NCBI GenBank assembly: GCA_012523355.1
Contig: JAAYIR010000161.1
Coordinates: 1-32,227 of the forward strand
Length of the DNA: 32,227 nucleotides
Direction of reading: 5' to 3'
Source of the DNA: a candidate division WS1 bacterium
GTDB taxonomy: Bacteria; Armatimonadota; Zipacnadia; Zipacnadales; Zipacnadaceae
Shown: one piece after another, positions 16,055 to 24,832 of the stretch
Position numbering within the stretch: position 1 is the first letter of the stretch
Layout: each line of letters begins with the position of its first letter
Translations under genes and position numbers: made by a program
Notes under the pieces: generated by a model
The model's database searches: none
What the model saw: only the letters and a program-made list of their open reading frames with translations
Told to the model about the DNA's origin: nothing

Positions 16055-17722
16055 CTAGGGCTCAGTGGATGGGGGCGGCGTGCCCGATGGAATGCTGGCT
16101 GGTGTGGCTTGCGGCGATCTCACAAACAACACCCAGCGGTTGGGGTAAATGCGGTAGACGACGAAACCGTGGGATTGCACTGGCTCCCCGCTGAGCGCGG
16201 CACTCCACATTTGCGCCCATTCTGCAGCACGCTCCCGCTCCGCCCACTGGGCAATCCACGGAGTGAGCAGAAGGAACCGCACCTGGCCGATGTCCTGGCC
16301 CATGCGATCCATGTGATCCCAACTGCGCGGCACCCAGATGGCTGTGCGGTCGGCGTACCAGGCGATCCACCAGGGCACGTCGGTGACGATGGGCCCCGTG
16401 GTCGCGTCAGCCACGGCCTTGGATAAGGCCTCGATCTGGCTCAGGTTCAGCGTGGGCAGGATCTCCTCCGGATGGAACAGGTCGAGGGTTACAGGGATGG
16501 CCTGGACCAGGACCAGGATCACCATGGCCCACACCAGGCCACGTTGCTGGATAGGCTCGCGCAGTTTGCGCACCAGGGGACCGAGAATGCGCAGGAAGCA
16601 GGCCGCGGCGATCAGGCTCGCGATGGGCACGACAGGGAAGAGCAGGCGCGGCGCGGGGAGAATGATCACGAGCAGCAGGAAGATCAGCAGGTAGCAGGCG
16701 TAGACCAGATAACGCATGCGCTCAAAGCGGGCATCTCCCAGCGGCACGACGATGGCCACGATGAAGAAGGCCGCCACGTACGGACCGATGGCTATGGGCA
16801 AGGCCGGATACAGAGAGCCGAAGCCACTGAGCACCTTAACCAGCATCTCCTTGGGATGCAGGATGATCATCTGCAGAGGAGACTGCAAGCCGGCCTGGTA
16901 GGAGCGGTACAGCGTGTTGGCGGGGTTGGTCTGGGTTTCCATGACCGATTCGTACCAACGCCAGGTAAAGAGGGGATTGCCGGTCAGGTGGGCCATGCGA
17001 ACAGCCCAGGGGGCAAGCACCAGCACGAAAGCGACCAGGAACAGGCCCAGGCAGGGCAGGCGTCGGCGGCGCTCAGCGCTCAGCCAGACATAGAAGACAG
17101 TGGGGATAAGAGCCAGACCCCAGACTTCTTTGGTCAGGGTCAGCAAGCCCAACAGGACGCCGGCAGGGATCATCCACCAGACCTGTCTGCGACTGCCCTC
17201 AGCCACATGCAGAACGAGTAGCATTGCCGTGAAAAGGAAGCCCAGCAGCGGCCCCTCCAGCCCGGAAATGGCGAAGCGCAGAACCCAGATATTGGTGGCC
17301 AGCAGCAAGACGGACAAGATCGCCACGCGGCGATCGAAGTAGCGCAGGCCGAGGAGGTAGATAAGGATGAGGGTGGCCAGGAAGGGGAGGGCACTTGCCA
17401 GGGCCACGGCCTGCTTGGTCGCCCCCACCACTGAGATGATAGCCGCCATGAAGAGTGGATGCAGCGGCATGAAGGTCATCTCGGGATGATGGTCTATCTG
17501 GGGGATCTGGGCCAGGCTCAGGGGGCGGACGAACTCAGTGGAGTATCCCTGCCCCTCGGCAACGTTACGTGCCACCTGCGCGTAGTCCAGGGCGTCGAGG
17601 TCCGTGATGGCGTCCAACTGCTTGCTCATGAACAGCAGAAAGAGTAGCAGCCCCGCCGACAGAACGATAAACCAGGTAAGGATGGCACGAAGTAGTTCCT
17701 GTGGAGTGAGGCGCGAGTTCAA
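16055..17722 (-). CDS. GT39/PMT-like membrane glycosyltransferase
   Basis: About 10 TM segments, early acidic motif DLDALDYAQVARNVAEGQGYST, HPLFMAAIISVVGA. TTG start at 17722 with GGAGGC upstream. Confidence 0.8.
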   Translation of the reverse strand: MNSRLTPQELLRAILTWFIVLSAGLLLFLLFMSKQLDAITDLDALDYAQVARNVAEGQGYSTEFVRPLSLAQIPQIDHHPEMTFMPLHPLFMAAIISVVGATKQAVALASALPFLATLILIYLLGLRYFDRRVAILSVLLLATNIWVLRFAISGLEGPLLGFLFTAMLLVLHVAEGSRRQVWWMIPAGVLLGLLTLTKEVWGLALIPTVFYVWLSAERRRRLPCLGLFLVAFVLVLAPWAVRMAHLTGNPLFTWRWYESVMETQTNPANTLYRSYQAGLQSPLQMIILHPKEMLVKVLSGFGSLYPALPIAIGPYVAAFFIVAIVVPLGDARFERMRYLVYACYLLIFLLLVIILPAPRLLFPVVPIASLIAAACFLRILGPLVRKLREPIQQRGLVWAMVILVLVQAIPVTLDLFHPEEILPTLNLSQIEALSKAVADATTGPIVTDVPWWIAWYADRTAIWVPRSWDHMDRMGQDIGQVRFLLLTPWIAQWAERERAAEWAQMWSAALSGEPVQSHGFVVYRIYPNRWVLFVRSPQATPASIPSGTPPPSTEP

Positions 17723-17773
17723 TAGGAGCCTCCGTCGTGGATGGATGCCGGTTCGTTCCTGATCACTCGGCGA

Positions 17774-17802
17774 ATTCTAACACGTACAGGCCAGATGCAC
17801 AA
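17774..17802 (-). promoter_or_regulatory. Putative sigma70 promoter for the GT39-exosortase operon
   Basis: Minus-strand TTGTGC (17802-17797), 17-nt spacer, TAGAAT (17779-17774). Confidence 0.5.
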
Positions 17803-17928
17803 CCCGCCGCAGACCTGGCCCTTGCCCTCTTCATCTGAAGCTCGGGCAGGGACGCGGGACGCTTCCCCGCAAGGTGTGCATAGTGCTCGGTCACGGCCTC
17901 CACCCGGGCGCGGCTCCGACACCTCCCC

Positions 17929-17989
17929 TAGGCCAGGGGCGGGTGGGGTGCTCACGGGCCGACAGCCTGTCCCCATCCACCCTGGCCTA
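17929..17989. repeat. 61-nt long hairpin between divergent promoters
   Basis: TAGGCCAGGG (17929-17938) / CCCTGGCCTA (17980-17989), perfect 10 bp; inner GGGTGGGG/CCCCATCC; innermost ACGGGC-cgaca-GCCTGT (17954-17970). Confidence 0.6.
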
Positions 17990-18059
17990 TCCGGTCGTGG
18001 AAGTGAGCTAGTGTCAGGCTGCAGGGGGAGGCCAGAGGTCGCGGGGTCGGGGGCTGCCG

Positions 18060-18089
18060 TTGACAAGCCGCAGAAGGCCCTCCTATAAT
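18060..18089 (+). promoter_or_regulatory. Consensus sigma70 promoter for the Gfo/Idh operon
   Basis: Exact TTGACA (18060-18065), 18-nt spacer, exact TATAAT (18084-18089). Confidence 0.8.
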
Positions 18090-18146
18090 CCTTGCCGGTC
18101 CCGGGGCCGAAGACTGAGCAGGTCGAAGCGCAAGGGGGAGAATCGC

Positions 18147-19196
18147 ATGGCGCAGGAGCAAGCGGGGTTTGCCGTAATTGGTCTGGGCATCTGGGGGGAG
18201 GCGCATCTGCAGGCGTACACCACCACGCCGGGCTGTCGCCTGGTGGGGGTCTGCGACCTGAGTGCTGATCTGGCCCGACGCCGGGCTGAGGAGTATGGTG
18301 CCCCCTTCTCTACCAGCCATTGCGAGGAACTGCTGGCACGGCCCGAGGTGGAGGCGGTCAGCATCGCCACGCCCGATTTCGCCCACTTCGAACTGGTCCG
18401 CGCGGCCCTGGCCGCCGGCAAGCATGTGTTGGTGGAGAAGCCGATGACCACTCGATTGAGCGAGTCCGAAGAGCTGGCCGCCAGCGCCGAGCAGGCCGGG
18501 GTGCTGCTGATGGTGGATTTTCACAACCGGTGGAATCCGGCCTTTGTGGAGGCGCGCACGGCGATCACGGAGGGGGAGATCGGCGAGGTGCAAACCTTGT
18601 CGTTGCTGCTCAACGATACGCTCGAGGTGCCCACGCAGATGCTTAGCTGGGCGGGGCGGAGCAGCGTGGGGTGGTTCCTGGGCGCGCACATTGCGGACCT
18701 GGCCCGCTGGTTGACGGGGCAGGAGGTCAGGCGGGTCTATGCGCTGGCGCGGTCGCGCACACTTCAAGCACGGGGTCTGGATACTCCCGATTTCTTTCAG
18801 ACGCTTCTCGAGTTGGACGGGGGCGCGGTCGCGCACCTGGAGAACTGCTGGATCATGTCCGAATCCCAGCCCAACCTGTTTGACCTCAAGGCGGAGATTT
18901 TTGGTTCCGACGGGAGCCTATACATTGACATGGGCACCCATCGCATGTTACAGAAGTACACGCCGGCGGGGGCGGTGTATCCCGATCTGGCGGTGCGGCC
19001 AATGATTCATGGGCGCCCCCAGGGCTTTGGTCTGGAGAGCATACGCCACTTCGCCCGCTGTGTCCTCGGCGCCGAGCAGCCCCTGGTCACCGTGCGGGAT
19101 GGGGTGGAGAACGTGAGGGTGGTGGAGGCCATGCACCGATCAGCGGAGCTGGGTCAGCCGGTCGAGCTGGAGTCCAAGACAACCGAGCATGAATGA
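18147..19196 (+). CDS. Gfo/Idh/MocA-family oxidoreductase
   Basis: Rossmann start FAVIGLGIWGEAHLQAY, VSIATPDFAHFELVRAALAAGKHVLVEKPMTT. Confidence 0.95.
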   Translation: MAQEQAGFAVIGLGIWGEAHLQAYTTTPGCRLVGVCDLSADLARRRAEEYGAPFSTSHCEELLARPEVEAVSIATPDFAHFELVRAALAAGKHVLVEKPMTTRLSESEELAASAEQAGVLLMVDFHNRWNPAFVEARTAITEGEIGEVQTLSLLLNDTLEVPTQMLSWAGRSSVGWFLGAHIADLARWLTGQEVRRVYALARSRTLQARGLDTPDFFQTLLELDGGAVAHLENCWIMSESQPNLFDLKAEIFGSDGSLYIDMGTHRMLQKYTPAGAVYPDLAVRPMIHGRPQGFGLESIRHFARCVLGAEQPLVTVRDGVENVRVVEAMHRSAELGQPVELESKTTEHE

Positions 19197-20073
19197 CGCC
19201 GGGGGGAGACCGATCAGAAAGGACGGCAGCGAACAGGTGAGTAACGAGGTCAAGCCGCAGTTCGCCCTGTGCAGCATCTCTCACCGCGAGAAACTGCTGG
19301 AGTACGTCCTGGATCTGGCTCGCGACCTAGGCTTTGAGGCCATCGAGATTTGGGGCCGGGAGCCGCATATCAACGAACGGTTTGACGAGAACCGCACCCA
19401 GGCGGCGCGACGGATGATCGAGGAGCGGCAGCTAGCGATTGCGGCCCTGGGCTCCTACGTGGTGTTCGGCCCCTCACGGACCCGTCCTGAGGAACTGGTG
19501 GAGTTAGAGGACGTGCTGCATACGGCCCGCTGCCTGCGCTGCCCCTTGGTCCGGGTGTGGGCTTCCGACGTGGGTGCTGCGGAGGCCAGCCGGACGCTGT
19601 GGGATCGTACGGTGGGAGAGATTCAAGAGGCCTGCGACCGTGCGCAGCGCCTGGGGATTGTCCTGGCCGCGGATATGCACGACGATACCCTGACCGATAC
19701 CGGCGAGAGCGCTTTGCGCTTGCTGGAGGCGGTGGAGCGTGACAACTTCCGCCTGAGCTTCCACATCTCGGGCCGCCCGCGGGAAGAGACGCCGGAGGAG
19801 CGTCTGGAGGCCGTGTGTTCGCACGTGGTGCATGTACAGGTGCAGAACTTTTCCAGCCTGATCGAGGGGGAGGCGGAGCGCCCGCGGCGGGCCTCCATTG
19901 CGGACGGGCTGGTAGACTGGTATCCGCTGTTGGAGAGGCTGGCGGAGGGGGGCTATCGGGGTTACCATGCGCTGGCCTTCGCGGCCTGCGAAGGCGACGG
20001 AAAACGGGAGGCCCTGGCCCAGGACCTGCACTATCTCAAGTCCCTGTTCAAGCTGATGGGGGTGGCGGTGTGA
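19189..20073 (+). CDS. Sugar phosphate isomerase/epimerase (xylose isomerase-like TIM barrel)
   Basis: FEAIEIWGREPHINERF, LVRVWASDVG, VLAADMHDDTLTDTGESALRLLEAV, GGYRGYHALAF; overlaps the Gfo/Idh gene by 8 nt. Confidence 0.85.
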   Translation: MNDAGGRPIRKDGSEQVSNEVKPQFALCSISHREKLLEYVLDLARDLGFEAIEIWGREPHINERFDENRTQAARRMIEERQLAIAALGSYVVFGPSRTRPEELVELEDVLHTARCLRCPLVRVWASDVGAAEASRTLWDRTVGEIQEACDRAQRLGIVLAADMHDDTLTDTGESALRLLEAVERDNFRLSFHISGRPREETPEERLEAVCSHVVHVQVQNFSSLIEGEAERPRRASIADGLVDWYPLLERLAEGGYRGYHALAFAACEGDGKREALAQDLHYLKSLFKLMGVAV

Positions 20074-20291
20074 CCTCCGAGAGCAAGGGCGTTTCGTCCA
20101 AGGGGAGCCCGGATGGCCAGCCGGCGCCCGGGAGCCGCCGGAGCTGGGAGGCGCGGCGGTGGCTGTGGCTGCCCTTTTTGGTTGTGACTCTGGCCCTCAC
20201 CATAGCGGGCCTGAGAGGCGGGCAGTGGCAGGACGTGGCCGGATGGTTTGACTCGCTGTGCGCAGCCTGCATTGGCCTGACCTTCGGCTAG
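20070..20291 (+). CDS. Small CXXC membrane protein resembling the CD1871A family
   Basis: 73-aa product starting at GTG 20070: one TM segment then GGQWQDVAGWFDSLCAACIGLTFG, similar to the CxxC-IG end of CD1871A-type peptides; precedes a ferredoxin-like gene. Confidence 0.65.
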   Translation: MTSESKGVSSKGSPDGQPAPGSRRSWEARRWLWLPFLVVTLALTIAGLRGGQWQDVAGWFDSLCAACIGLTFG

Positions 20292-20298
20292 GTGCGCG

Positions 20299-21177
20299 GT
20301 GAAGGACATGAGAAGACCTCAAGCGCCGCGCCTGGCAGTCTGGCGGACCCAGGTGCAGGCGATCAGCACCGTCGTGCTCAACTCCTATTTCCTCAAGAGC
20401 TGGACCGGAGGACTATGCGTGCCGGTGCTGAACTGCTGGTCCTGCCCGTCAGCGATCGGCTCCTGCCCGCTGGGCGCCATGCAGCACTATGCGGGGCAGG
20501 CGCGGTCTGCGCTCAGCCAGGCCAGCTTCTGGTCGCTGCTCCCCCTCTACCCCCTGGGGCTGATGCTGGCGTGCGCCGTGCTGGGTGGGCGGCTGATGTG
20601 CGGCTGGCTATGTCCCTTTGGTTGGCTGCAGGACCTCCTGGGTAAACTCCAACGCCGGAAGCTGCGCTTGCCGGCGTGGACCGGCCACCTGCGGTATGTC
20701 TTCCTGGTGGGTCTGGTGTTCGTGGTGCCCTACTACACCGCCCGCCAGGCGTTCAGCGAGATCTGCCCCATGGGTGCGCTGCAGGGAGGGTGGTTCCAGC
20801 CTCTGCTCTATCCAGAGCTGAGGGCGGGAATGCAGGAGCTGTGGTGGGCGAAGCAGGCGGTGCTGCTGGCCTGGTTGGCCGCTTTTCTCTTTGTGCGGCG
20901 GCCCTTCTGCCGGCTGATGTGTCCCCTGGGGGCACTGTTCAGCCTGTTCTATGGAACGGCACTTTGGCAAATACGTCTAAATCCATACAAGTGTAATGAC
21001 TGCGGGTGGTGTGAGGCTATCTGCCCTGCGGGGTTGGACCCCCGGCGGGAGGTGGGAAGCCCCCTCTGCATCTCGTGTCTGGAGTGTCAAGGCTGCCCTC
21101 AGGGAGCCATTGTCTCCGGGCCGGTCTGGAAACTGGGAACTGCGCCGCCACTACCCGAGGAAGGGAACTCTAGATGA
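20299..21177 (+). CDS. NapH-like 4Fe-4S membrane protein
   Basis: TM segments with CGWLCPFGWLQDL and CRLMCPLGALFSL, then two clusters CNDCGWCEAICP and CISCLECQGCP. Confidence 0.9.
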   Translation: MKDMRRPQAPRLAVWRTQVQAISTVVLNSYFLKSWTGGLCVPVLNCWSCPSAIGSCPLGAMQHYAGQARSALSQASFWSLLPLYPLGLMLACAVLGGRLMCGWLCPFGWLQDLLGKLQRRKLRLPAWTGHLRYVFLVGLVFVVPYYTARQAFSEICPMGALQGGWFQPLLYPELRAGMQELWWAKQAVLLAWLAAFLFVRRPFCRLMCPLGALFSLFYGTALWQIRLNPYKCNDCGWCEAICPAGLDPRREVGSPLCISCLECQGCPQGAIVSGPVWKLGTAPPLPEEGNSR

Positions 21178-21247
21178 GGAGACTTGCGTTGAAGATGATT
21201 GCGGGACCGCGGGCAGGCAGCCGCGCCGGGTCCCCAGAGGTATCGCG

Positions 21248-21823
21248 ATGAGCCGCTGGCGGCGGCCGGTGCCAACCGAGGCCCGTCGTGCCCAGTTTGA
21301 GGAGCTGGCGCAGGAGCATGGCGACGCGTTCATGCGCTCAGCATTGCGGCTGACAGGCAACGCCGTGGAGGCGGAGGATCTGCTGCAGGAGACGCTTATT
21401 AAGGCCTACATGGCCTTCGAGCAGTTCTCTCCGGGCAGCAACTTTCGGGCCTGGGTGCTGCGGATCATGGCCAATACGCATATTAGCCGCTTTCGCCATA
21501 CGCAGCGCACACCCCCGACAGTGTCCATGGAGGACCTCAGCGCGGTGTCGACGCGGCCTTTCGACCCTCCCTGCCCGGAGCAGGGGCCGGCGCAGCAGGC
21601 GCTGGAGTTCACGCTGAGCGAGGAACCAGGGGAGGCGTTGGCCGCGTTGCCCGAGGAGTTTCGGGTGGCGGTGATACTCTCAGATGTGTTTGAGTTGTCG
21701 TACCGGGAGATCGCGGAACTTCTGGGGGTGCCGCTAGGGACGGTGCGCAGCCGCATCTTTCGGGGGCGGAAACTCTTGCAGGAAGCTCTGCGTGAATACG
21801 CGGTCCAACGGCGGCTAATCTGA
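21248..21823 (+). CDS. ECF-type RNA polymerase sigma factor
   Basis: Region 2 ALRLTGNAVEAEDLLQETLIKAYMAFEQF...NFRAWVLRIMANTHISRFR; region 4 ALAALPEEFRVAVILSDVFELSYREIAELLGVPLGTVRSRIFRGRKLL. Confidence 0.94.
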   Translation: MSRWRRPVPTEARRAQFEELAQEHGDAFMRSALRLTGNAVEAEDLLQETLIKAYMAFEQFSPGSNFRAWVLRIMANTHISRFRHTQRTPPTVSMEDLSAVSTRPFDPPCPEQGPAQQALEFTLSEEPGEALAALPEEFRVAVILSDVFELSYREIAELLGVPLGTVRSRIFRGRKLLQEALREYAVQRRLI

Positions 21824-21853
21824 GACCAGGGGGAGATCGGGAAGGCGTTAGCT

Positions 21854-22657
21854 ATGCAATGTCCGCATGAGGAAGAGACTCTATCGGCCTTTGTGGATGA
21901 GGAGACTCCAGCCAGCAGCCGGCGCGCGCTGGCGCGGCATCTTCTGACCTGCGAGAAGTGCGCGGCGGAGGTCGGGAGGCTGCTGGCGGTGCAACGCTAT
22001 CTGACCGTCGAACCGGAGCCCGCGCCGGACCTGAGCCCGGATTTCTGGCAGCGGCTGAGCCGTGCCCTGCGCCTGACCGATGAAGTGGTGCACACAGCGC
22101 CGCGGGCTCAACGGCGGTGGCAGCCGCGTCTGGCGCTGGCCAGCGCGATGGCGGCGGCTTTGATCCTGCTGATGGTGGGGGTAAACCTGCGGCCATCCGA
22201 GCCGCCACTCTCTCCCGGTGCACTGGCTCAGGCACACCGGAGCCTGGAGGAGCAGCCCGCCTGGCCCGGGCTGCCGCAGGCGCTTTCGCCTCTGTCGCCA
22301 CCGACCGCGCCCCTCCAACCGGCGGCTTGGAACTCGCGCACGAACCTGGCTGCAAATGGCACCTGGGTGCCGCATGTGAACTGGGGCCAGCGGGACCACC
22401 GCAGCCCCGTGCCGCATGAGGTGTATTCGGGCTCGCCGGTTCTGCTCTCCCGCTTCGCTCTGCCCCTGAGAGCCCTGGACGTTCGTGACATGGCGCGGGT
22501 GCGCGTGGGGGAGCGGGAGTACTATGCGGCGCGACAAGGCGCGACCTCCATGCTGGCCTGGTTAGAGGGCGAGGAATGGCAGGTCCTGGCGGCGGACGTT
22601 CCTCTGGAGACCTTGCGAGTCTTTGCCGAGTTGCACGGGACCGACCCGGGAAACTGA
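21854..22657 (+). CDS. Zinc-binding anti-sigma factor
   Basis: ZAS-like motif HLLTCEKCAAEV, central TM (ASAMAAALILLMVGVNL), directly downstream of the sigma factor. Confidence 0.85.
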   Translation: MQCPHEEETLSAFVDEETPASSRRALARHLLTCEKCAAEVGRLLAVQRYLTVEPEPAPDLSPDFWQRLSRALRLTDEVVHTAPRAQRRWQPRLALASAMAAALILLMVGVNLRPSEPPLSPGALAQAHRSLEEQPAWPGLPQALSPLSPPTAPLQPAAWNSRTNLAANGTWVPHVNWGQRDHRSPVPHEVYSGSPVLLSRFALPLRALDVRDMARVRVGEREYYAARQGATSMLAWLEGEEWQVLAADVPLETLRVFAELHGTDPGN

Positions 22658-22686
22658 ACCGCTCTCGAAGTTGACGGCGCCGGGGG

Positions 22687-22715
22687 GTGTCAGCGGGGTC
22701 GAACCAGGCTGACAC
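22687..22715. repeat. 8-bp perfect inverted repeat upstream of nadD
   Basis: GTGTCAGC (22687-22694), 13-nt loop, GCTGACAC (22708-22715). Confidence 0.55.
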
Positions 22716-22736
22716 ATAGCATTTACACCCGCCTTG

Positions 22737-22745
22737 TGATACAAT
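22737..22745 (+). promoter_or_regulatory. Putative extended -10 promoter for nadD
   Basis: TGA-TACAAT (-10 at 22740-22745); no convincing -35 at 16-18 nt. Confidence 0.4.
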
Positions 22746-22753
22746 GGCCCCCG

Positions 22754-23404
22754 ATGGCGCCACGGCTCACAGCACAAGCTGCCGCCCTGCGCGTGGGGCT
22801 AATGGGGGGGACGTTCGACCCTCCGCACTATGGGCACCTGGCTCTGGCGGAAGCAGCGCGCGAAGCGCTGGAACTAGAGCGGGTGATCTTCCTGCCCAAC
22901 GGTCAGCCGCCGCACAAGCCGGCCTGGGAAGTCAGCCCGGCGGAACACCGCTACGCGATGACCGAGCTTGCGTGTGCTTCCCATCCCCACTTTTTTGTCT
23001 CCCGCGCCGAAATGGACCGGCCGGGCCCCTCGTATAGTCTGGACACCGTGCGCGCCTTCCAGCGGGAGTTGGGGCCGGACCTGCGGTTGTACTTCATCGT
23101 GGGGATGGACTCGGTGGTGGAGCTGCCGACCTGGCACGAGCCGGACCGGCTGCTGGAGGAGGCACAGGTGGTGGCCGCAGACCGTCCGGGTAGCGAGTCG
23201 CCAGACCTGGAGGCGATTCTGGGAGCGGAGCGGAGGGCCAAGGTCCAGCTAATACGCATGGCGCCGCTGGGTATCTCGGGCACCGACCTGCGGGAGAGGG
23301 TCCGGGCCGGGCGGAGTCTGTGGTATCTGACGCCGGAGCCAGTAGCAGCTTACATCGAAAAACACGGCCTGTACCGGCAAGGGGAGAAGAACGCCCAGGG
23401 GTGA
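22754..23404 (+). CDS. nadD: Nicotinate-nucleotide adenylyltransferase
   Basis: GLMGGTFDPPHYGHLALAEAA, PPHKP, IVGMDSVVELPTWHEPDRLLEEA, ISGTDLRERVRAGRSLWYLTPEPVAAYI. Confidence 0.95.
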   Translation: MAPRLTAQAAALRVGLMGGTFDPPHYGHLALAEAAREALELERVIFLPNGQPPHKPAWEVSPAEHRYAMTELACASHPHFFVSRAEMDRPGPSYSLDTVRAFQRELGPDLRLYFIVGMDSVVELPTWHEPDRLLEEAQVVAADRPGSESPDLEAILGAERRAKVQLIRMAPLGISGTDLRERVRAGRSLWYLTPEPVAAYIEKHGLYRQGEKNAQG

Positions 23405-23407
23405 GGT

Positions 23408-23427
23408 CGCAGGGACTAGTCTCTGCG
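23408..23427. repeat. 20-bp near-perfect palindrome upstream of the LCP gene
   Basis: CGCAGGGACTAGTCTCTGCG; only one symmetric pair of positions deviates. Confidence 0.5.
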
Positions 23428-23446
23428 GGAGGCCCATGGCGAGAAG

Positions 23447-24832
23447 ATGGAAACACCATTCAAGGACATTCTGCTATATTTTCTGGTGGGCGTAGTGCTC
23501 GTGGGGGGAGTGCTGGGAGGTCTGGATGCACTCAGCTCGCCTAGCGCCGCGCAGGGGACGACGGGACACGCCGTCAATTTCGCCAGCCTGTTCCATAACC
23601 CGGTGGCGAACCTGGAGCGGCTGAACCTTCTGCTGATCGGTTGCGACGCTCGGGTGACTCCGGATGGCCGGCGGGACCCGGGACGCGCAGATATGCTGAT
23701 CGTTGTGTGCCTGAGCCCGAAGAACAAGCGCATGGCCATGGTCTCCCTGCCCCGTGACTGCCTGGTGACGATCCCCCGGGTCCCCAAGGGCGTTCCGGCC
23801 TTTCCGCAGAAGATCAACCATGCGTATAGCTTCGGGGGAACACCTCTGGTGCGCTCGACCGTGGAACAGGTCCTGGGGTTCAGGATGGACTACTACCTTA
23901 AGACTGATCTGGATACTTTTGTGGAGGCGGTGGACATGCTGGGCGGGGTGGACATTGAAGTCCCCGACATTGAGGGTCGGGGCCGGGGCATGAACTACGA
24001 CGACAACTGGGGGAACCTGCATATCCGGCTCAAGCCGGGCCTGCAGCATCTGGACGGCGAACAGGCGATGGGCTTCGTCCGCTACCGCAAGTCCTCGCGC
24101 CGAAACGCGGAGGGGCACGTGATCGGTCTGACGGACATGGAGCGGGCCAGCAATCAGCAGTTGTTCATCAAGGCCATGCTAGAGCAGAAGGTAAAGCTGG
24201 GGAATCTGCCGAGTCTGCTGCGGGCCGGCGGGCATATCCTGGCCAGGCTGGAGACGGACATGGAATGGCCGACCGCTGTCGGGCTGATGAAGGTCTTCCG
24301 GCATGTGGACAGCACGCAGATCATGCAGCTAGTGGTGCCGACCAGGGATCGCACCATCCACGGCACCTACTACTGCGAGGCTCCGCAGGAGGAGATTCTG
24401 CAGCAGCAGTCGGAGATAGCTGCCTTCCTGTCCGGGGCGATTCAGTTGCCGGCAGCCCAGGCGGAAGAGGGGGCAGCTTCCAGAGAGGTCGTGGCGGCAC
24501 CGGTGAAGCCGGTCGCGCCGGAGCGTCCGTTGGGGGTCAAGGTGCTGAACGGCTCCGGGGTGGCGGGGGCGGCCAAGCGTGCCGCGCAGCTCCTGCGAGG
24601 TTCAACCTATCGGATTGACAGCATCGGCAACGCCAAGAGCTATGATCACGCCACCACGAGCATTCAGTATGGGTCAGGGTGCGAGGAGGCGGCGACCCGG
24701 GCGGCCAAGCTGCTGGGTGTCCCGGGCGCGGAACTGAAGCTGCGGTCAGAGAAGACGGGTGCCCCGGACCTGGTGATCGTGGTGGGGAGCGATTTCGCGC
24801 CCCGCTCCAGTGGGGCGGGGAGGCCGCGGTGA
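23447..24832 (+). CDS. LytR-CpsA-Psr (LCP) family protein with C-terminal LytR_C-like domain
   Basis: N-terminal TM, NLLLIGCDAR...RADMLIVVCLSPKNKRMAMVSLPRD, FVRYRKSSRRNAEGHVIGLTDMERASNQQ; C-terminal GVKVLNGSGVAGAAKRAAQLL. Confidence 0.93.
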   Translation: METPFKDILLYFLVGVVLVGGVLGGLDALSSPSAAQGTTGHAVNFASLFHNPVANLERLNLLLIGCDARVTPDGRRDPGRADMLIVVCLSPKNKRMAMVSLPRDCLVTIPRVPKGVPAFPQKINHAYSFGGTPLVRSTVEQVLGFRMDYYLKTDLDTFVEAVDMLGGVDIEVPDIEGRGRGMNYDDNWGNLHIRLKPGLQHLDGEQAMGFVRYRKSSRRNAEGHVIGLTDMERASNQQLFIKAMLEQKVKLGNLPSLLRAGGHILARLETDMEWPTAVGLMKVFRHVDSTQIMQLVVPTRDRTIHGTYYCEAPQEEILQQQSEIAAFLSGAIQLPAAQAEEGAASREVVAAPVKPVAPERPLGVKVLNGSGVAGAAKRAAQLLRGSTYRIDSIGNAKSYDHATTSIQYGSGCEEAATRAAKLLGVPGAELKLRSEKTGAPDLVIVVGSDFAPRSSGAGRPR

